64,000 nucleotides of DNA from Prionace glauca (GCA_037974335.1 CM075760.1:51106119-51170118), one strand, 5' to 3'. Counted from the stretch's first letter, positions 10,745-22,654 are shown. Program-made: numbers and translations. Notes: generated from the letters alone by a model not told the origin.

Positions 10745-11077
10745 GCTCACGGCACAGAGATAGGTGGCGGTATCTGTAACTCTGGCGTCTCTCACAGTCA
10801 GGGCACTGAATTTGGAGCCTCCCCCGATTGAGGCAGTGATCCTCTCGCTTTGATCGGTTTCTCTTTTGGCCATCACCAGATGCTGGGGTGGCTGATTCGG
10901 GGACTGTCTGTACCAATACCAGCTGGTAAACGTAGTGGTAGTGGTGCAGTTGATGGATATGGTTTCCTCTTCGCTGACAACCTCCCACCGAGGGAGCTGC
11001 ATCACCTCATCTGCTCCAGTCACTCCCGTGAAGATCAGAGTGAAAAGCAGCAAAGAGAATCTGTAAATTCGGAACAT
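10745..11077 (-). CDS. Single-exon (leader fused) TCR V segment (V6)
   Basis: One uninterrupted 111-codon exon encodes both signal peptide and V domain. MFRIYRFSLLLFTLIFTGVT precedes a plausible cleavage at VTG/ADE. The domain has C1 at residue 44 (SINC), the core Trp in SWYWYRQSPNQPPQHL, DTATYLCAVS with C2 at residue 108, and the RSS directly after residue 111. Every other intact V here splits the leader with a phase-1 intron, and jawed-vertebrate V genes normally do. The leader-intron loss, with the germline RSS kept, suggests retroposition of a spliced sterile germline transcript or precise intron deletion. All V hallmarks are intact, so it should be recombinable. It is not close to the other V families in the window. 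Confidence 0.85.
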
Positions 11078-11730
11078 TTTTCAGATCATATGAAATTACT
11101 GCTCAAGTAATTGTCCAAGGAGTTCAATTTAGAATTAGGATATGTATATAATATTCACACGAAATAACAAGGAGCCAAAAACCCGCTCCAGTTGTAACTG
11201 TGGCGTCTCTCTGTTGAGCTGATGAAAGAAGCTGAGACTCGAGCTTTATCCGCTCACGGATGTCGATTCTACTGGAATCAGAGATGGAGAATTGAAACCG
11301 GAATAAATAAACCCCATCGGTAACCCCATGTTTCCGGTTACAAATCTCGTCCCACGTGTCTAACTAGGAAACCATTCTCCCTATCAGAACATTGACTGAA
11401 CCCAGCTCGGGGTGAATCCATTCACTGGCTGCCGGCTCACCAGCTACTAACCCCACAGCACCACCGCGGACACAGGGAAATGCAGTGAGAACATCCCGAG
11501 GCAAAATATACAGGGTGAAGTTTAAAACGGATGTTTTCAAATATCTAATTCCCCTTTTACAGAACAGGCAAAGGAAGTGCTCAACATTTGGGCTGTTTGG
11601 ATAATATTCATAACAAGTAATTGTGAACCGAACACATTTCATATTTACTTTAATTTTACAAACGTGATTTAAAATCAAATTTTAAGTATTCAATCGGTCT
11701 GATTTATTTCTGTTTGAGCAGGTTTTTCAG

Positions 11731-12076
11731 ATCTGAGTCATGGAGATTCTGTCACTCTGTCGCTATCCTCAGGATGAAAGACGAAAGAAGAAACATTGAG
11801 TTTAACCTGTACCTATGATATTACAATGATCAACCACATTTTATCCTGATACCGGCAACACTCAGCGAAACAGCGTCTATTTATATTGAGGGAAAATTCG
11901 ATATTTGTTGAAGATATAACAGATTTTGCTAAAAGCCGTTTTTCTGGAGAGCTTCAGACATCGAGTAAATTCAACAGTTTGACTGTCTCTAGTCTGCAGC
12001 TGACTGACGCTGCCGTGAATCACAGCGCTTTCAGTCTCATCGTCATGGAAATCAGTCTGACTGATGTACAAAAACT
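11731..12076 (+). pseudogene. V segment pseudogene (V7) of the V10/V11 family
   Basis: Follows a TTTTTCAG acceptor and starts ATCTGAGTCATGGAGATTCT, matching the V10 exon start. The frame breaks several times in FR1-FR2, then FAKSRFSGELQTSSK and LTVSSLQLTDAAVNHSAF is readable. Tyr-Tyr-Cys is replaced by NHS. The heptamer has decayed (CATCGTC at the expected place), but the nonamer ACAAAAACT survives at 12068-12076. No leader exon was found. It is dead as a receptor gene, but could in principle donate sequence by gene conversion. Confidence 0.75.
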
Positions 12077-12079
12077 GCC

Positions 12080-12900
12080 TTGAAACCGTGTCTGCTGTGG
12101 GTTGCACAGAATCGTGGGCAGATGCAGCCACAATGCAACTGTCAGCCGGGCAAGAATCCTCATTAACCTGGGATCAGCCTTCACCCAAGTTTTTCAGTCA
12201 TGGTGCCTCTTTGAGTCTGTGAGATCACTCAGTGGTGATCGATATTCAAGGAAACACCTCGAGCCGGGCTGCTTTCAGCACCTCGATAGACACAGCAGCT
12301 GCAGATTCCGGCTTGCTCATAGTAACAAGAACATTCCAGCCTGAAGGAAACATTCTGTAGCTCACTGGTCATTGGGAGAATTCTATTCTCAATGTTTATT
12401 ATAGAGATCACAGTCACTTCCTTGTGAAATCTCTTCATTGTGGATACACTTCCTTCGAAGCAGCAACACTCTCATCGGGCCAAATAAACACAGAAAATAG
12501 GTCGCCAGAAAATGGCTTGTAAACCTGATTGGGATTGAATTGCTGAATATTAGACAGACACGGGGACTGGATCAAATGACAATTACTAAACTAAGTAGAT
12601 CAAATAAATTTAAGAACATCAGCGATAGTCCAACTGCCAGTTGAAATTAACTAATACAATTTCTCAAATGTTCCTTATCTCTTGTCGAGGTTGTGTTTTG
12701 CTCTGATATTTTAGGAAGGCATCTGTGATTCTCTCTGTGGAGAGTGAATTATTCTTTCTGTTTATCGGTGCGAGAGCACCCTCTGGTGGTACCTTACTGT
12801 GAGGTTTTGTCCGGGAACGTCAGTGTGTCGCCAACAATCAGGAAATCAATGCTGATTTCAGCAATGATAGATTGTAATCTTGCCTCACCCCATCTACAAC
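12080..12900. other. Gap without recognised gene
   Basis: No family-level coding pattern or named repeat was seen. The chance ORF near 12102-12344 has no V features. Confidence 0.4.
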
Positions 12901-12904
12901 TTTG

Positions 12905-13115
12905 CAACGTGAATTTGTGTGTGTGTGTTTGTGCGGTGTGTTTGCATATGTTTGTATCTGCTTGTGTTTATGTATGTGTGTGTGTGTGTGCTTGTCCTTG
13001 GGCGTGTTTCTGCATGTGCGTTTGTTTTGTGTGTTTTTCTGTATGTGCATGTGTGCGCTTGTACATTCGTTTGTGTGTACGTATGTGTGTGCGTGTTTGT
13101 GTTCATCCTATTGCG
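12905..13115. repeat. Degenerate GT-rich microsatellite
   Basis: Interrupted (GT)n/(TG)n runs for about 200 bp. They create long spurious cysteine/valine-rich ORFs on the plus strand and Thr/His-rich ones on the minus strand. Confidence 0.85.
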
Positions 13116-13654
13116 TCTGTTTTATGTTTCAGATGATATACAGTCGTTCTTATTCCATTTCCACGTTTTTACATCCAACATGTACCATTGTTGCTTTTTT
13201 TATTTAGTGCTTCTGCCTGCCATCCTATCCTATCAGTGTGCCATTATATCATTTTGTTCTGTACCCTTTGCAGCGTTTATTGGCCTTGGTATTTCCTTAC
13301 AACTTCTTTATGTTTTTTTCAGTTCAGGTGAAAGGTCATGTTAACTTTTTTTTCTCATTCGACAGGTACGAGCAGTCATTCTGGTTATTTTCAGCATAAT
13401 CTTGCCTCCGTTTTGTACACGCTAGAATTCAAACTTTATAATCTGTCAGATTTAATATTTTGTTCAGGGAGATGCGACAGCCAACAAATCATCAATTCCA
13501 CTCCCACTCTCGGGTATATTTGTATAGTTTCTCATTTGGCAAGAAAACAGAGCTTTAAATTTGCTTCTGTTATTAATTTAGTACCCAGCTGGTTATTTAG
13601 ATTGAAATTGACATCAACCCTGCGCGATCTCAGCCTCTCACCGTGCTTGGGAGA

Positions 13655-13920
13655 TTGTGTGTGACAGTGTTTGTGTTTGAGTGTGTGTGCATTTGTGTAA
13701 GTCTCGGTGTTTTACGTTGTCTGCATGTCTGTGATTGCATGTCTGTTTGTGGGTATCTACGCGTTTGCCTGTGTCTGACTGAAAGTGTATGTCTCAGAAT
13801 GTGTGTGTGGATGTTTGCATGTGTTTACCTGAGATTGTATGCCTGTGAGTGTGCTTGCGCGTGTGTGCGAGTTTGCCTGGGTCTGTCTGAGAGTGTATGT
13901 CTGTGAATGTGTGTGTGTGC
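13655..13920. repeat. Second degenerate GT-rich tract
   Basis: A tract of GTGTGT and GTCTG/GTATGT units similar to 12905-13115. It has no gene. Confidence 0.8.
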
Positions 13921-14432
13921 CCGAGTTCACTTGCAGCTGTTTCTGAGATTGGTATCAATTCTGTGAATAGGTTTGTCGGCATTACATTAAATATAATAGG
14001 AATAAGAAAAATACAGCAGCACAATCCTCCAACTTTTCTATGCTTCAACATAACCCATCAGTAATCTGGAGATTCAGTGATGTCACAGACAGAAACCATT
14101 TACCTCATCTTGCCACAAGAGGGAGCGCCCTCACTGTGTTTGTGTGTTCATTGCAGCAGGACTTGAGTGGAATGAAGGAGGATAGTGTTATTGTCAATTT
14201 ATTCATGTTATATAAATGTATTTCTTTTGTTAAAAGCTAATTGGCCATCCAGTGATTCTGTTCATTCACATTACTAAATTTCTTACATGGCATCTGAATG
14301 GAACAGAAATGAAAATGGTGTTTTGTTTTACAGAGCTGCCTAAGATGAATTTCACCTCACATGTCAAGGAGAAATAGCCAGAGATAGCAAGATACATTTC
14401 CGTTTAAACTTAAATCAAACCTTTTGAAATTT

Positions 14433-15340
14433 CTATTTTACTATTTTTACGACGAGATTGCCAAGATATTTTCCTGCATTTTTCAACTCCTCTCTGAATT
14501 TCCTCTGTGTCACTGCATAAATACACGTGTTAGTGCAACAGCTCAGCAGCTGAAGCATGTTTCCACTTTCCTGGCGAATGAATTTGGGGTCGTTGAAATT
14601 GGTTCCTGAGAAATAAGATTCATTTGTAATTTTCACATACAGGAAATCCACAATGTATGTCATCCACAAAAGAATAAAGCTTCCCGAGATGGTGAAAAGT
14701 AAAACAATAGACTTCTTCCTGTTCTTCACTTCTGGATCACTTTGATTCTCTCCACTGCTGTTAGTCCGGAGTCTCCGGCGGGATCTATTGGCCGCCAGGA
14801 TGTGTCTCACGGTCAGTGCATTAAACAACAAAATCAGAAGGAATGGTAGAAAAGGATTTAATACACGTGCAAACCAGTCATAGACTGCCCACGAGAAGGA
14901 AGTGTAGTAGATTGATTTTATCTTACAAAACCAAGGCACATTGTTCACTATATAGACTGGTTCATATATAAAGTACGACGGAATCCTTTTCAAACAGTTC
15001 AACACACAAACCGTCCCTATCACCACATCGGCTGTTTTTACAGTGCAATAGTTTGTCCGCAATTTCTGGCAGCAAATGGCTACATAACGATCAAAGGTGA
15101 AAAATAAGGTTCGCCAAACAGAGCACTCCATGATTGCATAGATTATCACAGAACTCAGAGTGCAGGCTGGAGTCAATGACATAAAACTTACTGGAAAATA
15201 AATGTCAATAATCCGATTGAATATCACAGCAATGACAACGACAAGGAGATCCGTCACTGCCATGGCAATCAGATACCGAGTAATGCATTTGGAGAGACCA
15301 CACCTTCCTCGGGACAGAATCACAATCGCCACCACGTTAA
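14433..15340 (-). CDS. GPR139-like class A GPCR, exon 2 (receptor A)
   Basis: Exon 2 of a seven-transmembrane receptor. The acceptor CCTCTCAG precedes it, and together with exon 1 at 17140-17209 it gives 325 residues. It encodes the second half of TM1 (VNVVAIVILSRGRCGLSKC), TM2 (MAVTDLLVVVIAVIF), the TM3 end FTFDRYVAICC (DRY motif), ECL2 with the disulfide Cys in VPWFCKIKS, TM5 (NPFLPFLLILLFNALTV), a basic third loop, TM6 (LLFTISGSFILLW) and TM7 CCTNTCIYAVTQ, where the usual NPxxY Pro is changed. The family resembles the GPR139-like receptors multiplied in sharks. The ligand is unknown. Open from acceptor to stop, so probably functional. A CR1 copy (15598-16262) lies in its intron. Confidence 0.85.
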
Positions 15341-15597
15341 CTGAGAGGAAAAGGAAAATTAAAGTTGTGAAGTTATTCAACAAATTCCTAATAAGCACTT
15401 GGGTGTGACAGACCTATCTGGACATTTTTGCCATTTCACCTTCGTCAGAAGAGATGGCTGTTCTTGTTTTTTTCTCAGTGTCAATTGTGTTTCAGAAAGA
15501 GCTACAAGGGTAACCTTCAAATATTTCGCACCTTTGAGGCAAACTGTTTCCCAAGTCTCTCAACAGGAAAGTGTTGCAGCACAATCTGACATCTAAC

Positions 15598-16262
15598 AAC
15601 ATAAGAACATAAGAAATAGGAGCAGGAGTAGGCCATCTAGCCCTTCGAGCCTGCCCCGCCATTCAATAAATTCATGGCTGATCTGTCTTGGCTCAGTTCC
15701 ACATTCCCGCCCTCTCCCCATAACCCTTAATCCCCTCTCTTATCAAAAACCCATTAACCCGCGTCTTAAAAATATTTAGCGAGCACTCCCTCCAAGGCCA
15801 AAATATCCTTACCTAAATACGGCGCCCAAAACTGCACACAGTACTCCAGCTGCGGCCTCACCAATGCCATATACAGCCGCAGCAAGACCTCCCTACTTTT
15901 ATATTCAATCCCCTTCGCTATGAAGGCCAGCATCCCATTCTCCTTCCTGATCACCTGCTGCACCTGCAAGCTGGGTTTTTGCGACTCATGCACAAGGACC
16001 CCGAGGTCCCTCTGCACCGTCGTCTGCTGCAGTTTTTCGCCACGTAAGTAATAGTCCTTCCTACCATTCTTCCTACCAAAGTGGACCACCTCGCACTTGC
16101 CAACATTAAATTCCATTTGCCATTTCCTGGTCCATGCGCCCAGCCTATCTAGATCCTTCTGTAGACTCTCCACACCCTCTGCACAATTGGTCTTTCCTCC
16201 AATCTTGGTGTCATCACCAAATTTCGACACCCTACACTCGGTTCCCTCCTCCAGATCATCTA
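15598..16262 (-). mobile_element. CR1-like LINE 3' fragment with internal deletion
   Basis: The minus strand encodes RT C-terminal sequence (MSKFGDDTKIGGKTNCAEGV, then LGVLVHESQKPS and LVRPQLEYCVQFWAP), close to the copy at 59326-60982. Then there is an internal deletion of a few hundred bp, and the 3' tail with TTCTTATG units at 15600. The catalytic ADD has become GDD. It is 5'-truncated and dead. Confidence 0.85.
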
Positions 16263-17139
16263 TATATCTATAACATGAGCAGGTATTAATTATGTTAAGT
16301 GCTGAATAACTGGACGACGAAATACGCTTAAGGAAAGCATGTGGGGTGCAGAATGAGGCAGAAAGGCAATGTGATTCAGGGCAATATTTACAAAGCTAAG
16401 GACTTGAAAGGCTGAAGATCCCCAGGTTGTGTCCGAAATTTGGCATTCAACCTTTGTATCATGTATTCCACAAACGACGTAGTCTGTAAGTAATGTTTAC
16501 ATATCAGTTACAGTTGTTAAACTGTATAATGTGATAAGGATTCAGTTTGACTTGTTAGAATTCCACGGGAATGTTTTCGGTAGGTAGGATGTGTCAAGTT
16601 AATACAATTTAAGGAGCTTCAGATGGTTTGCTTTAGAAATCCTGCTGGCTTGGAAACAGCAGTTTCCATTCTGCTGAGCAATCATATTAATTGTTCCATG
16701 ATGAGAAGCGAAAAATTATATATCGACTGGAGTTTCAAAGAGTAAAAGGCGACCTCGTTGAAAGAGAATTCTCAGCAGGCGTGACAGAATATATACTAGG
16801 ATGTTGTGTCCACTCATAGTGGAACATTGCCCAAAGTTTGTATTCCTGCAAACGTATTCTCACAGCAACTATAGGTTTCAAAGACATGAAGAGCCTCTAT
16901 TCCTTATACGCATGCTGGCAAGTACAACCACAAAGTATTGAATGTGTCAGAGACTTAATGAGTAAGTCTTGAGTCTAAATAAAAATATAATTAAATGATG
17001 AAATGATAGGCTACCACTGAGCAAATAAGGTTTTAGAAGATAAATGGAAAAGATTATATCATGTTCTTTGTTGCCATGTTCAGCAATAACTCCATAAAAC
17101 AGCGGCATGTGGAATTAATCACTTAGTAGAATGACTTAC
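16263..17139. other. Intron of receptor A, no further element seen
   Basis: AT-rich unique sequence within the intron 15341-17139 of receptor A. No V segment or repeat family recognised. Confidence 0.45.
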
Positions 17140-17209
17140 CCGGAACCCCAGTGGCAGCGATAATTGGATAGTAAATGCCATAAATTACACCACTGATTTG
17201 CCCATGCAT
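17140..17209 (-). CDS. GPR139-like GPCR, exon 1 (receptor A)
   Basis: A 70-nt exon: ATG at 17209, reading MHGQISGVIYGIYYPIIAAT then GVP and one base, with donor GTAAGT at 17139-17134. It supplies the short N-terminus and the first half of TM1, and joins in frame (phase 1) to exon 2 at 15340 to give GVPG/VNVVAIV. The same architecture and length are found at 31947-32016. Confidence 0.8.
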
Positions 17210-17811
17210 TCTGTATGAGAAACAGTGAAGGATTCTCTATGACAAGGTCAAATAAACACACATTTATACTGTTGGAAATCTATAGGGAGGCAATTAACTT
17301 CCACAATTATTCACAGTTCGTTAAACAAACAGATTAAGTAGTAACTTTCCATACTCATTCAGAGAGGGGTTTAGGATGTTGCGAGACCGTAGAGAGGCAG
17401 TGATCCGTGCAGCCTAACATAGCTTAGAATTAATTAGTTAATACTTGCGCAAATATAAGACATGCTTATCATGTGGAATACTCATGATCAAGAATTACCT
17501 AAGAAATATTATAGCCATGATGCTGAAGCCAGCATAGCTCAGTGACATTAGAACAGAAGGCAATCGGAATGGCAATGATAGTCATATACTGTTGAATGTA
17601 TTCACATAACTGAAGTAAAAGTCACCTGTAACATATAGTTCCTCACAAAAGTTATTTCCATACAGTATAGATGATCCCGGCAGAGGCCATCAGTCATCCA
17701 CACCAGAGAACCTGCATTCTCACAACACATTTACGCATTTACGCTAAGCATCATAAAATTGTCCAAAAGCTCACCACGTGGGAGTGTCAATAAAGTTCAG
17801 ACTGAAGAACA

Positions 17812-18222
17812 TAACATAAGAACATAAGAAATAGGAGCAGGAGTAGGCCATCTGGCCCTTCGAGCCTGCCCCGCCATTCAATAAGATCATGGCTGATCTG
17901 TCGTGACTCAGCTCCACCTTCCCGCCCTCTCCCCATAACCCTTAATCCCTTCTCTTATCAAAAACCCATCAACCCGTTTCTTAAAAATATTTAGCGAGGC
18001 AGCCTCCACCACTTCAACGGGCAGAGAATTCCAGAGATTCACCACCCTTTGAGTGAAGAAGTTCCTCCTCAACTCTGTTCTAAACCGCCCCCCCTTTATC
18101 TTGAGGCTGTGCCCCCTAGTCCTATTGTCTTTTTTGAGCGGGAACAGTCTCTCCACCTCTATCCTATCCATCCCATTCATCATCTTATACGTCTCAATGA
18201 GATCTCCCCTCATTCTTCTAAA
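17812..18222 (-). mobile_element. CR1-like LINE 3' end
   Basis: Minus-strand ORF2 C-terminus (MRGDLIETYKMMNGMDRIEV, then RTELRRNFFTQRVVNLWNSL) followed by the 3' tail at 17812. It is nearly identical in order to 60560-60982. It is 5'-truncated in the last 110 codons. Confidence 0.87.
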
Positions 18223-20030
18223 AATGGAAATTATCAAATATTTTTTATAGTAGTCCCAGGCCTTGTGATTGTTACAGTCGTTTCTTTCACTGAACCACAT
18301 TGCTATTGTGCTGGTCAGGTCTTCCTTGGATATTACATGAGGGACCATTTCTGATGGTTTACAAGTGAATAAAGGCCACAGATTGTGAATAAAAACAAAT
18401 TTTGCTATAGACGATTAGAAAGATAAAACAATTTATAATATGTGGAAGGTAAAACATTCAAGGGCTTTAGTGAGGAATGGTAGATGAGATGTTAGTTTAC
18501 AAGGGCATGTGTCAAAAGTTTGTTTGAGAAGTTGCTGATGACAGTGGATCTGAAGCAGAGAGGGAGCTATTCACACCAAACACAGTCTCTCTCATTCTCT
18601 CTCACACACACAACACAAGGTGATTTGGACGGTAAATACATGGGGTTACGGGGATAGGGCCGGGGTGGGATCAGGTGCAGGATAGATGGGCCGAATGAGT
18701 TCTCTCTGCATTGTCGGGGTTCCATACTCACAGAAACTGCTGATATCTAACTGGAGTGTATGGTGATTTGTAATGACAATGATTCTTTAATTTTTATTGA
18801 TTATAACTCTGGTTTGGAAGGTCATTAAACAATGTCAGCTACCCAGTAGTCACATTGCCACATCACTGTTTTTCATCTGTTAGCTTCACTAATTTGGGCG
18901 AAGATATACTGAGTGAGTTGTTGTACATGAAAAAACGATATGGTCCAGACATTACAACCCTCCATCGACATACTATTCATATTTCCTCTTTTCGTCCTTG
19001 AGATGAACATTCACTAGCAGCAGTAGAAGAATCAGTAGAAGAGCGGAAATATTTCCTGGTGACGGACAGTCGATATTTCCTGACAGTCTGGGGATTGAAT
19101 TCACTCAAAAATAATGTAGATTGAATCCTGATAGTCTGGGGATTGAATTCACTCTGTAAATAATGAAGATAATCGACACAAATGAAATAAAGGAAGTGTT
19201 TCAATTAATGAAACATTTGAGAACAAAGAGGAGAATGCAGAACAACATTTATTCCAGCCCATCCATGGATATATCCATCAATTCATTCACTGATTCCATA
19301 AGCAAAATGTTCTGGTATTCAAATGTCACTGATTGTTACATTAGAGAAGAACATAAGAAATAGGAGCAGGAGTCACCCAGTCTCCTCTCTATTGTTTTCG
19401 GGCAGACAGTAGCATATATTTAATGGAACTTGACCAGTAATTGGAATGCCCGGATTAGTACTGTGGCGGCACGGGAACAAATGCCATCAGAGAGCTGGTG
19501 AATTTGAAGGCAATTTGAATGGAATTTGGAATACCCACTAACACTTGCCATGGGAACCTCTCGATTCACCAGTGAAGGGAATCCTCCATCATACCCTAAA
19601 CTCAACTACATTTGTCTCCAGATGGAGGACAATATGACTAACTCTTCAAAATGTATTCTCTGCCTTATAGTCTGCTTGTATTTCCTGTTGACCATCAACC
19701 CATCCACCAAATGTCATAATCATTGGCGCGATCCTCCATTGGATTGTTGTTGCTAAGAAGGACAACACAAGTTGAATAATTTCCCTTTTCTTGCAGATCA
19801 GAGCACTTTTGAGTCTCTCTGGCTGCAGTCGGCTGGGTTGCTTTTAAATACCGTGCGGGACAGTTTAAGGTAAATCCGAGTAATCAAAATGGGATCTATC
19901 TATTCAAACTATAAATGTTTTATCTGCACAGCCATGACACTTTTAAATGATATTTCAACTGAAGAAATCTATTCAGTGACAATCGTGTCCATTTTTAAGT
20001 TAAGCAGCATGATAAAATAGTAACTTGACC
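18223..20030. other. Gap without recognised gene
   Basis: Contains a two-unit 48-bp tandem repeat (19079-19174) and a 28-bp CR1 tail remnant (19346-19373, AGAACATAAGAAATAGGAGC). No V, GPCR or RNA gene recognised. Confidence 0.4.
19079..19174. repeat. 48-bp tandem duplication
   Basis: Two units starting CCTGA(C/T)AGTCTGGGGATTGA at 19079 and 19127. Non-coding. Confidence 0.75.
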
Positions 20031-20033
20031 ATT

Positions 20034-20210
20034 TAACATCTTCTTATTCATTCATGGGACATGGGTACCACTGGCGGGCCACCAGTAATTGCTCTTCTCC
20101 AGTCAGGCTTGGAGGGCAGTTGAGAGTCAACCATATTGCTGTGGCTCTGGAGTCACATGTAGGCCAGACCAGGTAAGGACAGCAGATTTCTTCCCTCAAG
20201 AACATTAGAA
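20034..20210. repeat. Interspersed repeat, second copy of 10095-10310
   Basis: Begins TTATTCATTCATGGGACATG and contains the same GAGAGTCAACCA, TCTGGAGTCACATGTAGG and ACCAGGTAAGGACAGCAGA blocks. No coding capacity. Confidence 0.65.
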
Positions 20211-20634
20211 CGAGGATATGATTTAATTCATAGAATTTCCAAAAGAAGAGTATGCTAGTTCTTAAAGTCCGCTTAATAGTAATTTAGTGAAGTAGGGGTG
20301 CTACTACTGAGCGGAAAAACATCCTTCAGTGGAATGTAACACATCTATGCCTGTGATATCGCGTAATATGCCATAAAGTCCTGATATCCTGTGCTCCCAA
20401 CACCAGTGAATGTTAGACGGCCCATCAAATAAACTACAATGGTTTGAATGCCGAAGGAGAACTTTACTGATCGCGTATCCGTTCCAATTCATTAACTTCT
20501 GTGTCAGATGCTGGTGTAAATGTAAACATTTCTCTGTCAAATTACTAGTTTGTCATTACCACACTAGCAAGCGTGTTTGGCTTGGGGGCATTTCAACAAT
20601 TGCAAGGAGTAATAACGTAAAAAAAGTGAGGTAG

Positions 20635-21480
20635 TTCTTGTTCTTTGTAGACCTAAAATGCATAACGATAGCCATTCAGGTTTTAAATAGAATCACTCCC
20701 TCCCCGCATTTAGTTACATAAATGGACCAAAATTCGTCTGATCGATGCAACTTCATTGTTGGAATCAGGTAGAGATCCGGGGACGGGTCTCTCAAATTAG
20801 ACACGACAGATGCCCCATTCCAATTTGTCTGTCACTGCCTTCCCCGGCACAGTCAGCCTCCCTCCCCCTTCAACCACGAAAAAGAGAGGAGTCAAAACGT
20901 TATATCTGCTAAATGCCCACTGGCGACTCCTCAACTACCTTCCTTCCTCTACTCGCCTGGTCACTCATGGGCTTTCTGCCTTTTCAACGTTCCCCTGCGG
21001 CGTGGTGACTTTCTGAACGTGCTATCGACGACTTGCTCAGCTATGGAGATGCTCCATCTTGTATCTCTTCGGCCTCAGCTTCGAAATGTGGTTAGCTACT
21101 GGCTGCATTTGGACCAACTTCCTGAACACGTGGTCACTAGTGACAGCCGAAACTTGTACTGTTGCCACATCGAACAATCGAAGCATGTGATAGGTGCAAG
21201 TTCTCCTGCCATGACAACCTTTAAGCTCACCCCTCTAATCCCCAGCCGCTCCACGCTGCCCCCCCCCCCTCCTCCCCCTACCTCCAATCACACACACACA
21301 GACACACATACACACACATACAAGCAGCCACACACAAAGCCGCAACAACGCACCAATTGGCTGCCTGGACACGTCAGAAAAGTTAGCTGGCAAGCTACTG
21401 TACGGGATTCATGGTCATATGCTGGCAAATACGGTAATAGGATTCATCAAGTTGATTGAATGTGCAGTGTACATTTCAGT
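20635..21480. other. Possible decayed LINE ORF region; CA repeat
   Basis: The stretch 21120-21180 resembles 50160-50220 (GAACA(C/T)GTGGTCA), which lies beside LINE ORF1 debris. Part of this is therefore probably old LINE sequence. 21287-21330 is a (CA)n-rich tract. No host gene recognised. Confidence 0.35.
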
Positions 21481-21516
21481 ACAGCATAGTATTTGGACGC
21501 AATATTCAGCACAAAC

Positions 21517-22303
21517 ATGCCTTCAGATTCTTACTGTGATTGTTGGCCTAGAACAATATCTGCCAACCTATTATTTTTGCTCATGATCCTTCAAACGAGT
21601 GAGTAGTTTGGGCGATTATCACCGTTTTATTTCATTGATGTTTATTCGATTTTCCTGTAATATTTATTCCCCTCATTGGGGATGCCATGGTTCCTCAAGT
21701 TTTATTCTTGGGCAAATGAGTTTTGTGAGTTTCTGTGTGTATCTGTTTATAACTGTATATGCGTTTGTCTGTAATAGAGAACCTATATGGTGAAAGAGAG
21801 AATATGTTTTTGTGATTGTGTGTGACAGAGAGAGAGAGAGAATGTATTTTCATCTGTAGGGGTGCATGCGTTTGAGCGAGAGAGAAATTTTGCTCAAAAC
21901 GTGTTTCATTTTTAATCAAAAACACATCTAAAAATTATGTTTGTCAGCATAGAACCAGCATAGAACCCTACAGTGCATTCTGTTACTTTTTCCAGCGCAG
22001 AGCCGGCCGGATGAACTTCTCCAAAAGCCCGCAGTAGTAGCAGTAAGTGAAGGGGATACCGTGGTGTTGTCCTGTCACTACACCGCCACATACACAACAG
22101 CTTACCTATATTGGTATGTACAGTACCCGGGACAGGGCCTTCAGTACATGCTGGCCAGACATACTGCTGGAGGTGACAAGAACGCACCGGCATTTGGAAA
22201 GCGGTTTTCTGCTGTACAGAATAGAACTAACACAAACATCCCTTTGAACATCACAGGCACTCAGCTTTCTGACTCAGCCATGTATTACTGCGCGGCGATG
22301 AAG
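21517..22303 (+). CDS. TCR V segment with unusual leader and no recognisable RSS (V8)
   Basis: The leader exon is 21517-21598. Its 27 codons have a hydrophilic, Cys-containing start before the hydrophobic core ISANLLFLLMILQT. The donor is GTGAGT. The V exon starts at 21996 after TTTTTCCAG: DELLQKPAVVAVSEGDTVVL, C1 in SCHY, YLYWYVQYPGQGLQYML, SDSAMYYCAAM. The open frame continues to a stop near 22349. Where the heptamer should be is CACCAAA (22304-22310), and 23 bp on is ATTCCATGG, neither resembling a working RSS. The exons look well kept, but the segment should not rearrange efficiently. It is either an ORF-class V or a non-rearranging V-domain gene. Confidence 0.75.
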
Positions 22304-22654
22304 CACCAAATGGCCACTGCAGGGACGGCATGTATTCCATGGATCCCTTAATTGTCCTGAAAATAAATGGTTTGCTACTGGGTTCAGAGATTTGTTCAGA
22401 GTCAATCTGGAGTCGCATGTCGGTCAGGTTAAAGAAGGACGGCGGTGTTCTCGCCTAACGCCCTGAGGGACATTGTTGAGCAAATTAATTTTCCATGTCA
22501 AACGATGAAAATTCACGATCACCATTATTGATATTAATTTTCAATCACGGGCTTTGTTAATTTAACGTTTACCAGTTTCAAATGTTAGAATTGAATCAAT
22601 TGGTGTGGAAGATAAACGTGGCCCTCTGACTAATTAGCGGAATGATGTTCTCAC

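Noticed and set aside
12744-13344. Several long cysteine/valine-rich ORFs
   Set aside because: They arise from an interrupted GT microsatellite and are open in several frames at once.
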